Counted from the stretch's first letter, positions 1 to 7,170 are shown. The stretch is DNA of 9,035 bases from Ruminiclostridium sp. (GCA_017521345.1 JAFXCU010000007.1:1-9035), one strand, 5' to 3'. Notes: a model not told the origin generated them from the sequence alone. Program-made: numbers and translations.

Positions 1-661
1 AATATACCTTTTTGTAAAGGTTGAGGATGTCCTCTTCTGTGATTGGCTGTGGGTTACCGCCTGTGCAAACGTCGTTAAAGGCATCCTTTGCAAGCTGTTC
101 AAGGGCTTCTTCTGGAATACCGATTTCTCTAAGGGTTTGTGGAATGCCAAGGTCAAGGGATAGCTGCTTTACTGCCTCAACTGCTGCCTTTGCCGCCTCT
201 TCATCACTCATGCCTGTTGTGTCAACGCCCATAGCTCTTGCAATTCTACCATACTTAACGATAGATGAAGGCATATTGAATTCCATTACAGTTGGCAAAA
301 GGAGTGCGTTTGCAACACCGTGTGCAATATCAAATCTTGCGCCCAGTGGGTGAGCCATTGAGTGAACACAGCCAAGACCAACATTGGAAAATGCCATGCC
401 TGCAACGTATTGACCAAGAGCCATTTGCTCACGTGCCTCCATATTGGAGCCGTCGAAGGTGGCTGTCCTTAGGTTATCTGCAATAATCTTAATGGCGTTA
501 ATTTCCAAAATGTTGGAAAGGTGCCAAGCTCCCTTTGTGATGTAGCCTTCAACCGCGTGGGTGAGTGCGTCCATACCGGTAGCCGCTGTCAAGCCCTTTG
601 GCATAGAAGCCATAAGCTCAGCATCTACAATAGAAAGAACAGGAATATCATTTGCGTCAAC
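1..661 (-). CDS. Iron-containing alcohol dehydrogenase, C-terminal part only (FucO / butanol dehydrogenase type)
   Basis: The frame is open without a stop for about 220 residues and runs off the left edge of the window, ending in NLYKKVY, which is close to the usual C-terminus of this family. These enzymes reduce aldehydes to alcohols with NAD(P)H in the cytoplasm. The part present is the all-helical metal-binding domain. The motifs TGMDALTHAVEGY (Asp and His ligands) and GCVHSMAHPLGARFDIAHG (two further His ligands) supply all four iron ligands known from E. coli FucO. The N-terminal nucleotide-binding half, roughly 160 residues of a protein of about 383, is missing because the sequence switches to a response regulator at about 661. 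GC is about 45% in the lines I counted, against 55-67% in lines counted further right. Five of its six arginines use AGA or AGG, which are rare in the other genes. The family call is firm; the exact substrate is not determinable. Confidence 0.9.
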
Positions 662-1086
662 AGATCCAGCAGGTTGTCCCGGTTTTCGGGAGCTGCCGCC
701 TGTGTGACCATGGCCATCCGGCGGATGTTGGCCTTCACCCGGGCCATCAGTTCCCGGATGGAGAAGGGCTTGGTGATATAGTCGTCGGCGCCCAGGTCCA
801 ACCCTAAGATCTTGTCCTGCTCGGTCTCCCGAGCGGTGATGATGAGAACAGGGGTGTTCAGACCCTTGTCCCGGATGGTCTTGCAGACCTCAAAGCCGTT
901 CATCACCGGAAGCATCAGATCCAGAAGGATCAGGTCGGGATTTTCCCCCAGGGCCAGCTCCAGACCGGCCTTGCCGTCGTAGGCCTCCAGGGTGGCATAA
1001 CCCTCCTTCTGGAGGTTAAAGCGGAGGATGTCCACGATGTTCTTTTCATCCTCCACGATCAAAACCTTTTTACGGTCTTCCATCAT
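625..1086 (-). CDS. Truncated OmpR/PhoB-family response regulator (receiver domain only)
   Basis: The first 120 residues or so form a complete receiver domain. It has the acidic pair E12/D13, phosphoacceptor D56 in DLILLDLMLP, T84, Y103 and invariant K106 in the TKPF motif. The sequence continues through a helix-rich linker (ARVKANIRR) that normally leads into a winged-helix DNA-binding domain. That domain is absent, because genuine homology stops near residue 141 (about position 664). The last dozen residues (LTQMIFLFFLL) are read out of frame from the alcohol dehydrogenase sequence. A full-length member would be about 230 residues and would usually be followed by a sensor histidine kinase. 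The start has a good AAGGAAG ribosome binding site and lies 15 bases after the NUDIX stop codon, so the two are probably co-transcribed. The intact protein would act as a phosphorylation-controlled transcription factor; its regulon cannot be told from here. Confidence 0.88.
   Translation of the reverse strand: MMEDRKKVLIVEDEKNIVDILRFNLQKEGYATLEAYDGKAGLELALGENPDLILLDLMLPVMNGFEVCKTIRDKGLNTPVLIITARETEQDKILGLDLGADDYITKPFSIRELMARVKANIRRMAMVTQAAAPENRDNLLDLLTQMIFLFFLL
656..668. other. Breakpoint joining two unrelated truncated genes (chimeric junction)
   Basis: Reading the minus strand, response regulator homology ends at about residues 139-142 (LLDL) and alcohol dehydrogenase homology begins within a few bases, at VDANDIPV. 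The two reading frames are offset by one base, so the joined reading frame ends in about 12 meaningless residues and a stop at 625. Composition and codon usage change at the same point. No insertion sequence, target duplication or other mobile-element signature is visible at the join. An assembly chimera is the simplest explanation; a true deletion or recombination is the alternative. Confidence 0.85.
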
Positions 1087-1101
1087 GTCCCTTCCTTTCT
1101 G

Positions 1102-1647
1102 TCAGCCCTGCTTTCCCAGAAGCAGAGAGGCCTTCAGGATACCTGCCAGGGTCTTGCTGTCCTTGATCTCTCCCCGGGCTGCCATATCAACCAGTTCCCC
1201 ATAAGGGATGCGGACCACTTCCACGAACTCCCCGTCATCGGGGTGAACGGGACCCTGGACCAGGTCTTTGGCAAAGAACAGGTGGATCTTCTCTTCAAAG
1301 ATGCCGGGAGAGGAATAGATGCAGCCCATGGGCTCATAGGTCTTGGGAATGAGGCCGGTTTCCTCGGCCAGCTCCCGCAGGCCGCTGTCGGCAGGGTCCT
1401 CACCGGGCTCCAGCTTGCCGGCGGGTAGCTCCAGGACCACCTCTCCCATGGCATAGCGGAACTGGCGCACCAGGATGACGTTGTCCGCCTCGTCCATGGC
1501 AAAGACCGCCACAGCGCCGGGGTGAGAGACCACCTCCCGGTTGGCGATGCGGCCATCCATAAGCTTGGCCTTGTCCATGCGAACATTGACGATATAGCCC
1601 TCGTACACGATCTGCTGAGAGACCATCTCTTCCTTCAGTTCCATCAT
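1102..1647 (-). CDS. NUDIX hydrolase, ADP-ribose pyrophosphatase type
   Basis: This is a protein of about 181 residues with a perfect NUDIX box (GX5EX7REUXEEXGU). In the numbering used here the box starts at G77 within LPAGKLEPGE and ends in RELAEETGL. The upstream segment HPGAVAVFA and VRQFRYAMGEVVLELPAG is characteristic of the ADP-ribose pyrophosphatase (NudF/YqkG) branch, which hydrolyses ADP-ribose to AMP and ribose 5-phosphate with Mg2+ in the cytoplasm. The SPG motif after the box (YSSPGIFEEKIHLF) also fits this branch. I chose the ATG at 1647 rather than the GTG at 1656. The GTG lies inside the GAGGTG ribosome binding site, which sits 6 bases before the ATG. The gene heads a unit with the response regulator and has a strong promoter at 1691-1719. 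Substrate specificity is inferred from family resemblance. Confidence 0.92.
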   Translation of the reverse strand: MMELKEEMVSQQIVYEGYIVNVRMDKAKLMDGRIANREVVSHPGAVAVFAMDEADNVILVRQFRYAMGEVVLELPAGKLEPGEDPADSGLRELAEETGLIPKTYEPMGCIYSSPGIFEEKIHLFFAKDLVQGPVHPDDGEFVEVVRIPYGELVDMAARGEIKDSKTLAGILKASLLLGKQG

Positions 1648-1690
1648 AATAAACACCTCGTTTTCAGGTCGATTTCTCCTTAACTATATA

Positions 1691-1719
1691 ATTATAACAC
1701 ACTTCATGGACTCTGCCAA
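1691..1719 (-). promoter_or_regulatory. Sigma-A type promoter of the NUDIX/response regulator unit
   Basis: On the minus strand there is TTGGCA (1719-1714), a spacer of exactly 17 bases, and TATAAT (1696-1691), preceded by TGT as an extended -10. The -35 matches consensus at five of six bases and the -10 at all six. Expected transcription start is near 1684, giving a 5' leader of roughly 37 bases before the ATG at 1647. This is among the best promoters in the window. Confidence 0.8.
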
Positions 1720-1750
1720 CTTCTTTTCCCATCCCTGGGGATCATTGCAT

Positions 1751-1779
1751 TTGCCCTGCTCCCGCCGGGCCGGTATAAT
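1751..1779 (+). promoter_or_regulatory. Promoter of the small ORF at 1807
   Basis: TTGCCC (1751-1756), a 17-base spacer and a perfect TATAAT (1774-1779) are followed by a short leader and a GGAGG ribosome binding site at 1797-1801. It faces away from the NUDIX promoter, with about 30 bases between the two -35 elements. The match is four of six at -35 and six of six at -10. Confidence 0.65.
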
Positions 1780-1806
1780 GGGGGCATCTCATCCTTGGAG
1801 GTCCCC

Positions 1807-2061
1807 ATGAATATCTATGCCCAGGGCGCCGCGCTCTTTCTCTCCCGGGAGGAGCTGGCCGCCCACCATCTCATCCCGGAAACCCTCACCCACCGGGAGG
1901 CCCTTCCCCTAATCTGCCAGGCCCTACGGCAGTCCGGCCGTCCTATTCCCCCCTGCTTGGAGATCCAATGTTTTCCAGGACGCCACGGAGTCCTGTTATT
2001 TCTCCGTTCCAGAGTGGAAGATATCCCGTCGGATGGTTGTTTTTCTGTCACTTTTTCATAA
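1807..2061 (+). CDS. Small 84-residue protein, possibly a MecA-like N-terminal domain
   Basis: The ATG at 1807 is preceded by GGAGG with 5 bases spacing and by a good promoter, so I consider the gene real. A longer version starting with TTG at 1795 is unlikely because that codon abuts the ribosome binding site. The protein begins MNIYAQGAALFLSREELAAH, then has a predicted helix, then a strand-like LEIQCFPGRHGVLLFLR. This order (short strand, S-x-E-E/D-L helix start, amphipathic helix around REALPLICQALRQ, then a hydrophobic GVLLFLR strand) recalls the N-terminal substrate-binding domain of MecA-type ClpC adaptors. The C-terminal ClpC-binding domain of MecA is absent. There is no signal peptide or membrane segment. 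I do not recognise the protein with certainty; the MecA comparison is a low-confidence inference from pattern. Confidence 0.65.
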   Translation: MNIYAQGAALFLSREELAAHHLIPETLTHREALPLICQALRQSGRPIPPCLEIQCFPGRHGVLLFLRSRVEDIPSDGCFSVTFS

Positions 2062-2128
2062 AATTTGAGATTATTTCGCCAGAATCACTGATTTTGCTAA
2101 TTTTCTTCTTTTATTTTCCGGTATATGA

Positions 2129-2137
2129 TGCTATAAT
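2129..2137 (+). promoter_or_regulatory. Probable murA promoter (extended -10)
   Basis: TGC followed directly by TATAAT (2132-2137) forms an extended -10. No good -35 lies 16-18 bases upstream; that stretch is T-rich (around 2105-2118), which may act as an AT-rich upstream element. The predicted start near 2144 would give a leader of about 140 bases before murA. The 70 bases between the small ORF and this site are AT-rich and show no clear terminator. Confidence 0.55.
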
Positions 2138-2186
2138 ATCTTTGCAGTATGGCGACTTGCGGTCTGCCATCGATATTGCTTACTGG

Positions 2187-2248
2187 TTCCGCGTACATTT
2201 GTGTACGGATTTCGGAAATGATATATACTGACCCGGAGCCCTGCTCCG
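2187..2248 (+). promoter_or_regulatory. Two hairpins in the murA 5' leader
   Basis: The first hairpin has a 6-bp stem CGTACA/TGTACG (2192-2197 with 2202-2207, loop TTTG), extended by an outer 5-bp stem TTCCG/CGGAA (2187-2191 with 2213-2217) across a bulge. The second has a 6-bp stem CGGAGC/GCTCCG (2234-2239 with 2243-2248, loop CCT). No T-run follows either, so neither is an intrinsic terminator. They do not match any riboswitch I recognise; a regulatory role is speculative. Confidence 0.35.
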
Positions 2249-2287
2249 ACGTGTCTGCTTTCGATACCTGAAAAGAAGGTGCCCATT

Positions 2288-3580
2288 TTGACTAAATACG
2301 TGATCCATGGCGGAAAGCCTCTCCACGGAGAGGTTGAGATCAGCGGCGCAAAAAATGCTGCTGTGGCCATTCTTCCTGCGGCTTTACTGGTGGACGGCGT
2401 CTGCCGCATCGAAAACGTCCCCAACATCAGTGACGTGACCCTGATCCTCGGCATCCTGAAGGACCTGGGCGCCAACGTCCGCATCATCAATAAGACCACC
2501 GTTGAGCTGGACTGCTCCAAGGTGAACAAGCAGAACGTTCCCTACGAGCTGGCCCGGCAGATTCGTGCGTCCTACTATCTCATTGGTGCCCTCCTGGGCC
2601 GCTTCGGCAAGGCCGAAGTGCCCCCTCCCGGCGGCTGCGACCTGGGCGTCCGCCCCATCGACCAGCACCTGAAGGGCTTCAATGCCCTGGGCTCCGAGAT
2701 CCAGATCGAGAACGGCTACATTTACGCCGTGGCTCCCCAGGGCCGCCTCCAGGGTGCCCCTGTCTACCTGGATGTGGTCTCCGTGGGCGCAACTATGAAC
2801 ATCATGCTGGCCGCTGCTCTGGCCGACGGCATGACCATCATCGAGCCCGCCGCCAAGGAACCCCACATCGTGGACCTGGCCAACTTCCTGAACTCCATGG
2901 GCGCTGACATCATGGGCGCAGGCACCGACGTCATCAAGATCCGCGGCGTGAAGAAGCTCCACGGCGGCACCTACTCCATCATCCCCGACCAGATCGAGGC
3001 CGGCACCTTCATGACTGCCGTAGCCGCTGCCGGCGGCGAGGTCCGCATCAACAACATCATCCCCAAGCACATGGACTGCATCACCGCCAAGCTGGTGGAG
3101 ATGGGCGTTCAGGTGGAGGAGGACGGCGATGCCCTCATCGTTCGCCGCACCGGAAAGCTCACCCGCACCAACGTGAAGACCATGCCCTACCCCGGCTTCC
3201 CCACCGATATGCACTCCCAGATCGCCGTGGCGCTCTGCCTGGCAGAGGGCACCAGCATCATCACCGAGGGTATCTGGGACAACCGCTGGCGCTACGTGGA
3301 TGAGCTCCGCCGCATGGGCGCCAACATCCAGGTGGACGGCAAGGTCGCCGTGGTGGAAGGCGTCAAGCAGCTCACCGGCGCTCCCGTCTGCGCTACCGAC
3401 CTTCGTGCCGGTGCCGCCATGGTGGTGGCCGGTCTGGCCGCCAACGGCACCACTGAAATCGAGCAGATCCACTATATCGAGCGCGGCTACGACAACATCG
3501 TGGAAAAGCTCTCCAAGCTGGGTGCAGATATCCAGGAGAAGAAGATCACCGAAGAGGATTGGCGCACCAGCGCTGGATAA
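2288..3580 (+). CDS. murA: UDP-N-acetylglucosamine 1-carboxyvinyltransferase
   Basis: MurA transfers enolpyruvate from phosphoenolpyruvate to UDP-GlcNAc in the cytoplasm, the first committed step of peptidoglycan synthesis. The 430-residue product has the expected length. It carries SGAKNAA (K22/N23, same numbering as the E. coli enzyme), and the catalytic cysteine in [12 protein letters not shown] at C117, so it should be the fosfomycin-sensitive form. It also has the catalytic aspartate in GFPTDMHSQ at about D307, and conserved arginines in DLRAGAAM and ERGYDN. I chose TTG at 2288. The alternative GTG at 2279 overlaps the AAGAAGG ribosome binding site, which is spaced 8 bases from the TTG, and the TTG gives the family-typical beginning TKYVIHGG and the E. 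coli-like residue numbering. The gene has its own promoter and ends in a strong terminator. Clostridia often carry two murA copies; whether this is the main one cannot be told here. Confidence 0.97.
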   Translation: MTKYVIHGGKPLHGEVEISGAKNAAVAILPAALLVDGVCRIENVPNISDVTLILGILKDLGANVRIINKTTVELDCSKVNKQNVPYELARQIRASYYLIGALLGRFGKAEVPPPGGCDLGVRPIDQHLKGFNALGSEIQIENGYIYAVAPQGRLQGAPVYLDVVSVGATMNIMLAAALADGMTIIEPAAKEPHIVDLANFLNSMGADIMGAGTDVIKIRGVKKLHGGTYSIIPDQIEAGTFMTAVAAAGGEVRINNIIPKHMDCITAKLVEMGVQVEEDGDALIVRRTGKLTRTNVKTMPYPGFPTDMHSQIAVALCLAEGTSIITEGIWDNRWRYVDELRRMGANIQVDGKVAVVEGVKQLTGAPVCATDLRAGAAMVVAGLAANGTTEIEQIHYIERGYDNIVEKLSKLGADIQEKKITEEDWRTSAG

Positions 3581-3607
3581 CGCCGCCCTCTCCCATACAC
3601 CAACGAT

Positions 3608-3640
3608 AAACGGACGGCGGACCTCCGCTGTCCGTTTTTT
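3608..3640 (+). terminator. Rho-independent terminator after murA
   Basis: A 10-bp GC-rich stem (CGGACGGCGG at 3611-3620 with 3625-3634, one G-T pair, loop ACCT) is followed by six T residues (3635-3640). An A3/T3 extension lengthens the stem. It starts about 28 bases after the murA stop. Confidence 0.88.
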
Positions 3641-3666
3641 GCTATTTCCAACCACAGGAGAACACT

Positions 3667-4149
3667 ATGGTCAACATCCACCTTTTCTGCGTAGGCAAGC
3701 TGAAGGAAAAGCACTTCGCCGCTGCCTGCGCCGAGTATGAAAAACGTCTGGGGGCCTTCTGCAAGCTCACCATCACTGAGCTTCCCGAGGAACGCCTGCC
3801 CGACAACCCCTCCCAGGCCCAGATCGACGCCGCCCTGGAAAAGGAGGCCGCCAATCTCTTCCAGAAACTCCCCAAGGGAGCCAAGCTCATCGCCATGTGC
3901 GTGGAGGGCAAGCTCCTCTCCAGTGAGGCCCTGGCTGCCCAGGTGGAGAAGTGGACAGTGGAGGGTGCCTCCCACCTGGCTCTGGTCATCGGCGGGTCCT
4001 TTGGCCTCCACCCTTCCGTGAAAGAACGGGCCCAGCTGCGCCTGTCCATGTCCCCCATGACCTTCCCCCACCACCTGGCACGAGTCATGGTCCTGGAGCA
4101 GGTCTACCGGGCCTTTCAGATCAACCTTGGTACCCGGTACCACAAGTGA
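3667..4149 (+). CDS. rlmH: 23S rRNA (pseudouridine(1915)-N3)-methyltransferase
   Basis: RlmH is a small SPOUT-fold methyltransferase that methylates pseudouridine 1915 in helix 69 of 23S rRNA on assembled 70S ribosomes, using S-adenosylmethionine. The 160-residue length is normal. The N-terminus VNIHLFCVGKLKEKHF, the central KLIAMCVEGK strand, the cofactor-binding glycine motif VIGGSFGL (residues about 107-114) and the C-terminal EQVYRAFQINLGTRYHK are all characteristic. The trefoil-knot C-terminus ending in YHK is complete. The start has an AGGAG site 6-7 bases upstream. It begins 26 bases after the murA terminator with no visible promoter between, so expression may depend on read-through. 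The mutase gene follows after 24 bases and is probably co-transcribed. Confidence 0.96.
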   Translation: MVNIHLFCVGKLKEKHFAAACAEYEKRLGAFCKLTITELPEERLPDNPSQAQIDAALEKEAANLFQKLPKGAKLIAMCVEGKLLSSEALAAQVEKWTVEGASHLALVIGGSFGLHPSVKERAQLRLSMSPMTFPHHLARVMVLEQVYRAFQINLGTRYHK

Positions 4150-4173
4150 CCCCCGGATGAAAGGAGAATCCCT

Positions 4174-5907
4174 ATGTCTTATCAGGAACGCTATGCACGC
4201 TGGCTGAACAGCTCCGCCCTCTCTCCCCAGGAAAAGGCAGAGCTGGAGGCCATGAAGAATAACCCCCAGGAGATCGAGGACCGCTTCTTCAGCATGCTGG
4301 AGTTTGGCACCGCCGGTCTGCGGGGCGTCATGGGCCTGGGCCTGCGCCGGATGAACGTCCATGTGATCCGTCACGCCACCCAGGCTTTCGCCCAGGTCAT
4401 CCTGGCGGAAGGTCCCGCAGAGGCCGCCAAGGGCGTGGCCATCTGCTTCGACTGCCGGGTGAACTCTGATCTCTTCGCCCGGGAGGCCGCCTGTGTCATG
4501 GCTGCCAACGGCATCCCTGTCAAACTCTTCGAGTCCATGCGCCCCACTCCCGAGCTGTCCTTCGCCGTCCGGGAGCACGGCTGCATTGCCGGCCTCAACG
4601 TCACCGCCAGCCACAATCCCCCTGAGTACAACGGCTACAAGGTCTACTGGGAGGACGGCGCCCAGCTGCCCCCCCACCACGCCGCCGCCATCGCCAAGGT
4701 CATGGAGGAGATCGACGTCTTTGACGGGGTCAAGTCCATGGACTATGACACCGCCCTGGCCCAGGGTCTCATCACCCTGATAGGCAAGGAGACCGACGAC
4801 AAGTTCCTGGGGCATGTCCTGGCCCAGATCAACGACAGGGAGTCCGTTGCCCAGGTGGCAGACACCTTCACCATGGTCTACAGCCCCTTCCACGGCACCG
4901 GCTACCAGCAGGTCCCCTATGTGCTGAAGGAGCTGGGCATACGCAACCTCCACTGTGTGCCCGAGCAGATGGTCATCGACGGCACCTTCCCCACGGTGAA
5001 GTCCCCCAACCCCGAGACCCCCGAGAGCTTCGCCCTGGCCCGGAAGCTGGCCGAAGAGGTCAACGCCGACTTCATTCTGGGCACCGACCCTGACGCTGAC
5101 CGGGTGGCCATCCAGGTGAAGGACCGGCAGGGCCAGTACGTCCAGCTCTCCGGCAACCAGACCGGCGTGCTGCTGCTGGACTACCTGCTGTCCGCCAAGA
5201 AGCGGGCCGGGACCCTGCCGGAAAACCCCGTGGCCCTCAAGTCCATCGTCACCACCAACATGGCCCGGAAGGTGGCTGAGGCCCACGGCCTGACCTTCTA
5301 TGACACCTTCACTGGCTTTAAGTTCATGGCCGAGAAGAAGAACCAGCTGGAAGCCGCCGGAGAGGGCCACGTGGTCTTCTCCTACGAGGAGTCCATCGGC
5401 TACATGATCGGCGACTTCGTCCGGGATAAGGACGCTGTCACCGCCTCCCTCCTGCTCACCGAGATGACCGCCTGGTATGCCGCCCAGGGCATGAACCTGC
5501 TGGAAGCCCTGGAGGTCCTCTATCAGAAGCACGGCTACCACGGGGAAAAGACCGTGAACCTGGTGATGCCCGGCCTGGAGGGCATGGCCAACATGAAGGC
5601 CCTCATGGCAAAGCTCCGGGCAGAGCCCCTGACCGACGTGGCAGGTACCCCTGTGGCGGTCCGCCGGGACTACCAGGACGGCTCTGAGACCGATGTGGCT
5701 TCCGGTTCCGTCACCACCATGGAGCTGGTGGGGTCCAACGTCCTCCAGTACCGTCTGGCCGACGGCACCGACCTCTTCGTCCGTCCCTCCGGCACCGAGC
5801 CCAAGATCAAGGTCTACGTGCTGGCTGTTGGTTCCAGTGGGACAGACTGCCAGGAAAAGGTGGCAAAGTACACCGCCTGGGCGGAGAGCCTGAAGGAAAT
5901 GGTATAA
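4174..5907 (+). CDS. Phosphoglucomutase/phosphomannomutase (alpha-D-phosphohexomutase)
   Basis: The enzyme interconverts hexose 1- and 6-phosphates through a phosphoserine intermediate, feeding UDP-glucose and cell-envelope polysaccharide synthesis in the cytoplasm. The 577-residue protein has all four domains in order: substrate loop FGTAGLRGVMG (44-54), active-site serine S146 in TASHNPPEYNGYK, Mg2+ loop GTDPDADR with D305, D307 and D309, sugar-specificity loop YEESIGY (404-410), and the phosphate-binding loop RPSGTEPKIK (537-546). Length and sequence resemble the Firmicutes PgcA (YhxB) type rather than the shorter ManB or GlmM types. GlmM is excluded by the length and by the EES loop. Preference for glucose or mannose phosphate cannot be decided from sequence. 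An AAAGGAG site precedes the ATG, the gene follows rlmH closely, and a strong terminator follows. Confidence 0.94.
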   Translation: MSYQERYARWLNSSALSPQEKAELEAMKNNPQEIEDRFFSMLEFGTAGLRGVMGLGLRRMNVHVIRHATQAFAQVILAEGPAEAAKGVAICFDCRVNSDLFAREAACVMAANGIPVKLFESMRPTPELSFAVREHGCIAGLNVTASHNPPEYNGYKVYWEDGAQLPPHHAAAIAKVMEEIDVFDGVKSMDYDTALAQGLITLIGKETDDKFLGHVLAQINDRESVAQVADTFTMVYSPFHGTGYQQVPYVLKELGIRNLHCVPEQMVIDGTFPTVKSPNPETPESFALARKLAEEVNADFILGTDPDADRVAIQVKDRQGQYVQLSGNQTGVLLLDYLLSAKKRAGTLPENPVALKSIVTTNMARKVAEAHGLTFYDTFTGFKFMAEKKNQLEAAGEGHVVFSYEESIGYMIGDFVRDKDAVTASLLLTEMTAWYAAQGMNLLEALEVLYQKHGYHGEKTVNLVMPGLEGMANMKALMAKLRAEPLTDVAGTPVAVRRDYQDGSETDVASGSVTTMELVGSNVLQYRLADGTDLFVRPSGTEPKIKVYVLAVGSSGTDCQEKVAKYTAWAESLKEMV

Positions 5908-5915
5908 GCATTTGC

Positions 5916-5943
5916 GCCTCCCTCGAAAGAGGGAGGCTTTTTT
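5916..5943 (+). terminator. Rho-independent terminator after the hexose-phosphate mutase
   Basis: A perfect 9-bp stem GCCTCCCTC/GAGGGAGGC (5916-5924 with 5929-5937) is capped by a GAAA tetraloop and followed by six T residues (5938-5943). It begins eight bases after the stop codon and closes the rlmH-mutase unit. Confidence 0.93.
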
Positions 5944-6002
5944 GCATATTGTCCTCCTTCGGCGCATATCCTCCACCAGAACATTTCGGGGAGGTTTCTG
6001 CC

Positions 6003-7136
6003 ATGAAGAAACTCTGTGCCATACTACTGCTCCTGACATCCTGTCTCTTCCTCCTGCCCGTATCGGCAGCGGGACCGGAGACCAACGCCAAGGCCGTCCT
6101 TCTAATGGAAAAGACCACCGGAGAGGTCCTCTACGAGGAGAACCCCCACCAGGTCCTGGAGCCCGCCAGCGTCACCAAGGTCATGACCATGCTGCTGATC
6201 ATGGAGGCCCTGGACAGCGGGGCCATCACCCTGGAGACCATGGTTCCCGTGTCGGCCCACGCCGCCGGGATGGGAGGCTCCCAGGTGTACATGGAGGAGG
6301 GGGAGCAGTTCTCCGTCCACGAGATGCTCAAGGCCATCGCCGTGGCCTCAGGAAACGATGCCTCGGTGGCCATGGCCGAGTACCTGGCCGGGAGCGAGGG
6401 TTCCTTCGTGGAAAAAATGAACGCCCGGGCGGCGGAGCTGGGCATGGCGGACACGGTCTTTCAGAACTGCACCGGTCTGCCCGCCGAGGGTCACCACACC
6501 TCGGCTTACGACATCGCCCTCATGTCCCGGGAGTTGATTTTGAACCACCCGGACATCCGCACCTACACCACCATCTGGATGGACACCCTCCGGGATGGGA
6601 CCTTCCAGCTGTCCAACACCAACAAGCTCATCCGGTTCTACGACGGGGCCACTGGCCTGAAGACCGGCTCCACCGATGGGGCCCTCTACTGCATCTCCGC
6701 CACCGCCGAGAAGGAGGGCATGGAGCTCATCGCCGTGGTGCTGGGGTCCCCCACCTCGGCAGACCGGTTTGAGACCGCCAAGGCCACGTTGACCTACGGC
6801 TTCGCCAACTACGCCCTGGTGACCGCCGCTCCCTCGGAGCCCATCAATCCCATTGAGGTCGTGTTGGGCAAAGAGGTCCAGGTCCAACCGGTGCTGGCAG
6901 GGAGCGCCCAGCTCCTGCTGCCCAAGGGAGATGCCGGGAAGATCACCACCACCGTGGACCTGCCGGACTCCCTCCAGGCTCCGGTGGAGGAGGGCCAGGA
7001 GCTGGGGACTCTCACCGTCCTGGTGGATGGCCAGGAGCGAACCAGGCTGACCTTGGTGGCTGAGACCGGGGTGGATCGGCTGAGCCTGGGAGAAATCTAT
7101 AAAGGCTTACTGTGTACGCTGTTCTGTGTTGCATAA
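6003..7136 (+). CDS. D-alanyl-D-alanine carboxypeptidase (DacF/PBP5-type low-molecular-weight PBP)
   Basis: This enzyme trims the terminal D-alanine from peptidoglycan stem peptides on the outer face of the membrane. The 377-residue product starts with a signal peptide (MKK, a leucine-rich core to about residue 20, cleavage probably after the SA at 21-22). The peptidase S11 motifs are complete: SVTK at S56-K59 (nucleophile and general base), SGN at 116-118 and KTG at 220-222. Residues about 275-355 form the beta-rich PBP5 C-terminal domain. A short hydrophobic tail (IYKGLLCTLFCVA) may be the amphipathic membrane anchor. I chose the ATG at 6003 because it gives a clean signal peptide and has a GGGGAGG site 8 bases upstream; an earlier in-frame start at 5949 would put 18 polar residues before it. 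No clear promoter is seen in the 60 bases after the preceding terminator. In Clostridia DacF can be sporulation-linked, but the usual spoIIA neighbours are absent here. Confidence 0.94.
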   Translation: MKKLCAILLLLTSCLFLLPVSAAGPETNAKAVLLMEKTTGEVLYEENPHQVLEPASVTKVMTMLLIMEALDSGAITLETMVPVSAHAAGMGGSQVYMEEGEQFSVHEMLKAIAVASGNDASVAMAEYLAGSEGSFVEKMNARAAELGMADTVFQNCTGLPAEGHHTSAYDIALMSRELILNHPDIRTYTTIWMDTLRDGTFQLSNTNKLIRFYDGATGLKTGSTDGALYCISATAEKEGMELIAVVLGSPTSADRFETAKATLTYGFANYALVTAAPSEPINPIEVVLGKEVQVQPVLAGSAQLLLPKGDAGKITTTVDLPDSLQAPVEEGQELGTLTVLVDGQERTRLTLVAETGVDRLSLGEIYKGLLCTLFCVA

Positions 7137-7139
7137 AAG

Positions 7140-7170
7140 AAGGCTTCCCAAAGGGGAAGCCTTGACTTTT
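7140..7170 (+). terminator. Terminator after the carboxypeptidase gene
   Basis: A perfect 10-bp stem AAGGCTTCCC/GGGAAGCCTT (7140-7149 with 7154-7163, loop AAAG) begins 4 bases after the stop codon. The T-tract is weak (GACTTTTG), so termination may be partial. Its right arm shares bases with the -35 element of the next promoter. Confidence 0.75.

Noticed and set aside
21..781. Plus-strand open frames at 21-353, 292-486 and 521-781
   Set aside because: They lie opposite the alcohol dehydrogenase fragment and the response regulator, and their translations show no domain. The minus-strand frame carries the conserved ligands.
2384..3655. A 423-codon open frame on the minus strand opposite murA
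   Set aside because: Low-complexity Gly/Val/Asp/His-rich translation with no domain; a shadow of the codon bias of murA.
3487..6039. An 850-codon open frame on the minus strand opposite rlmH and the mutase
   Set aside because: It lies antisense to two well-identified genes with full motifs. Its composition (very rich in Gly, Val, Leu, His, Gln and Asp) is what GC-ending codons produce when read on the other strand.
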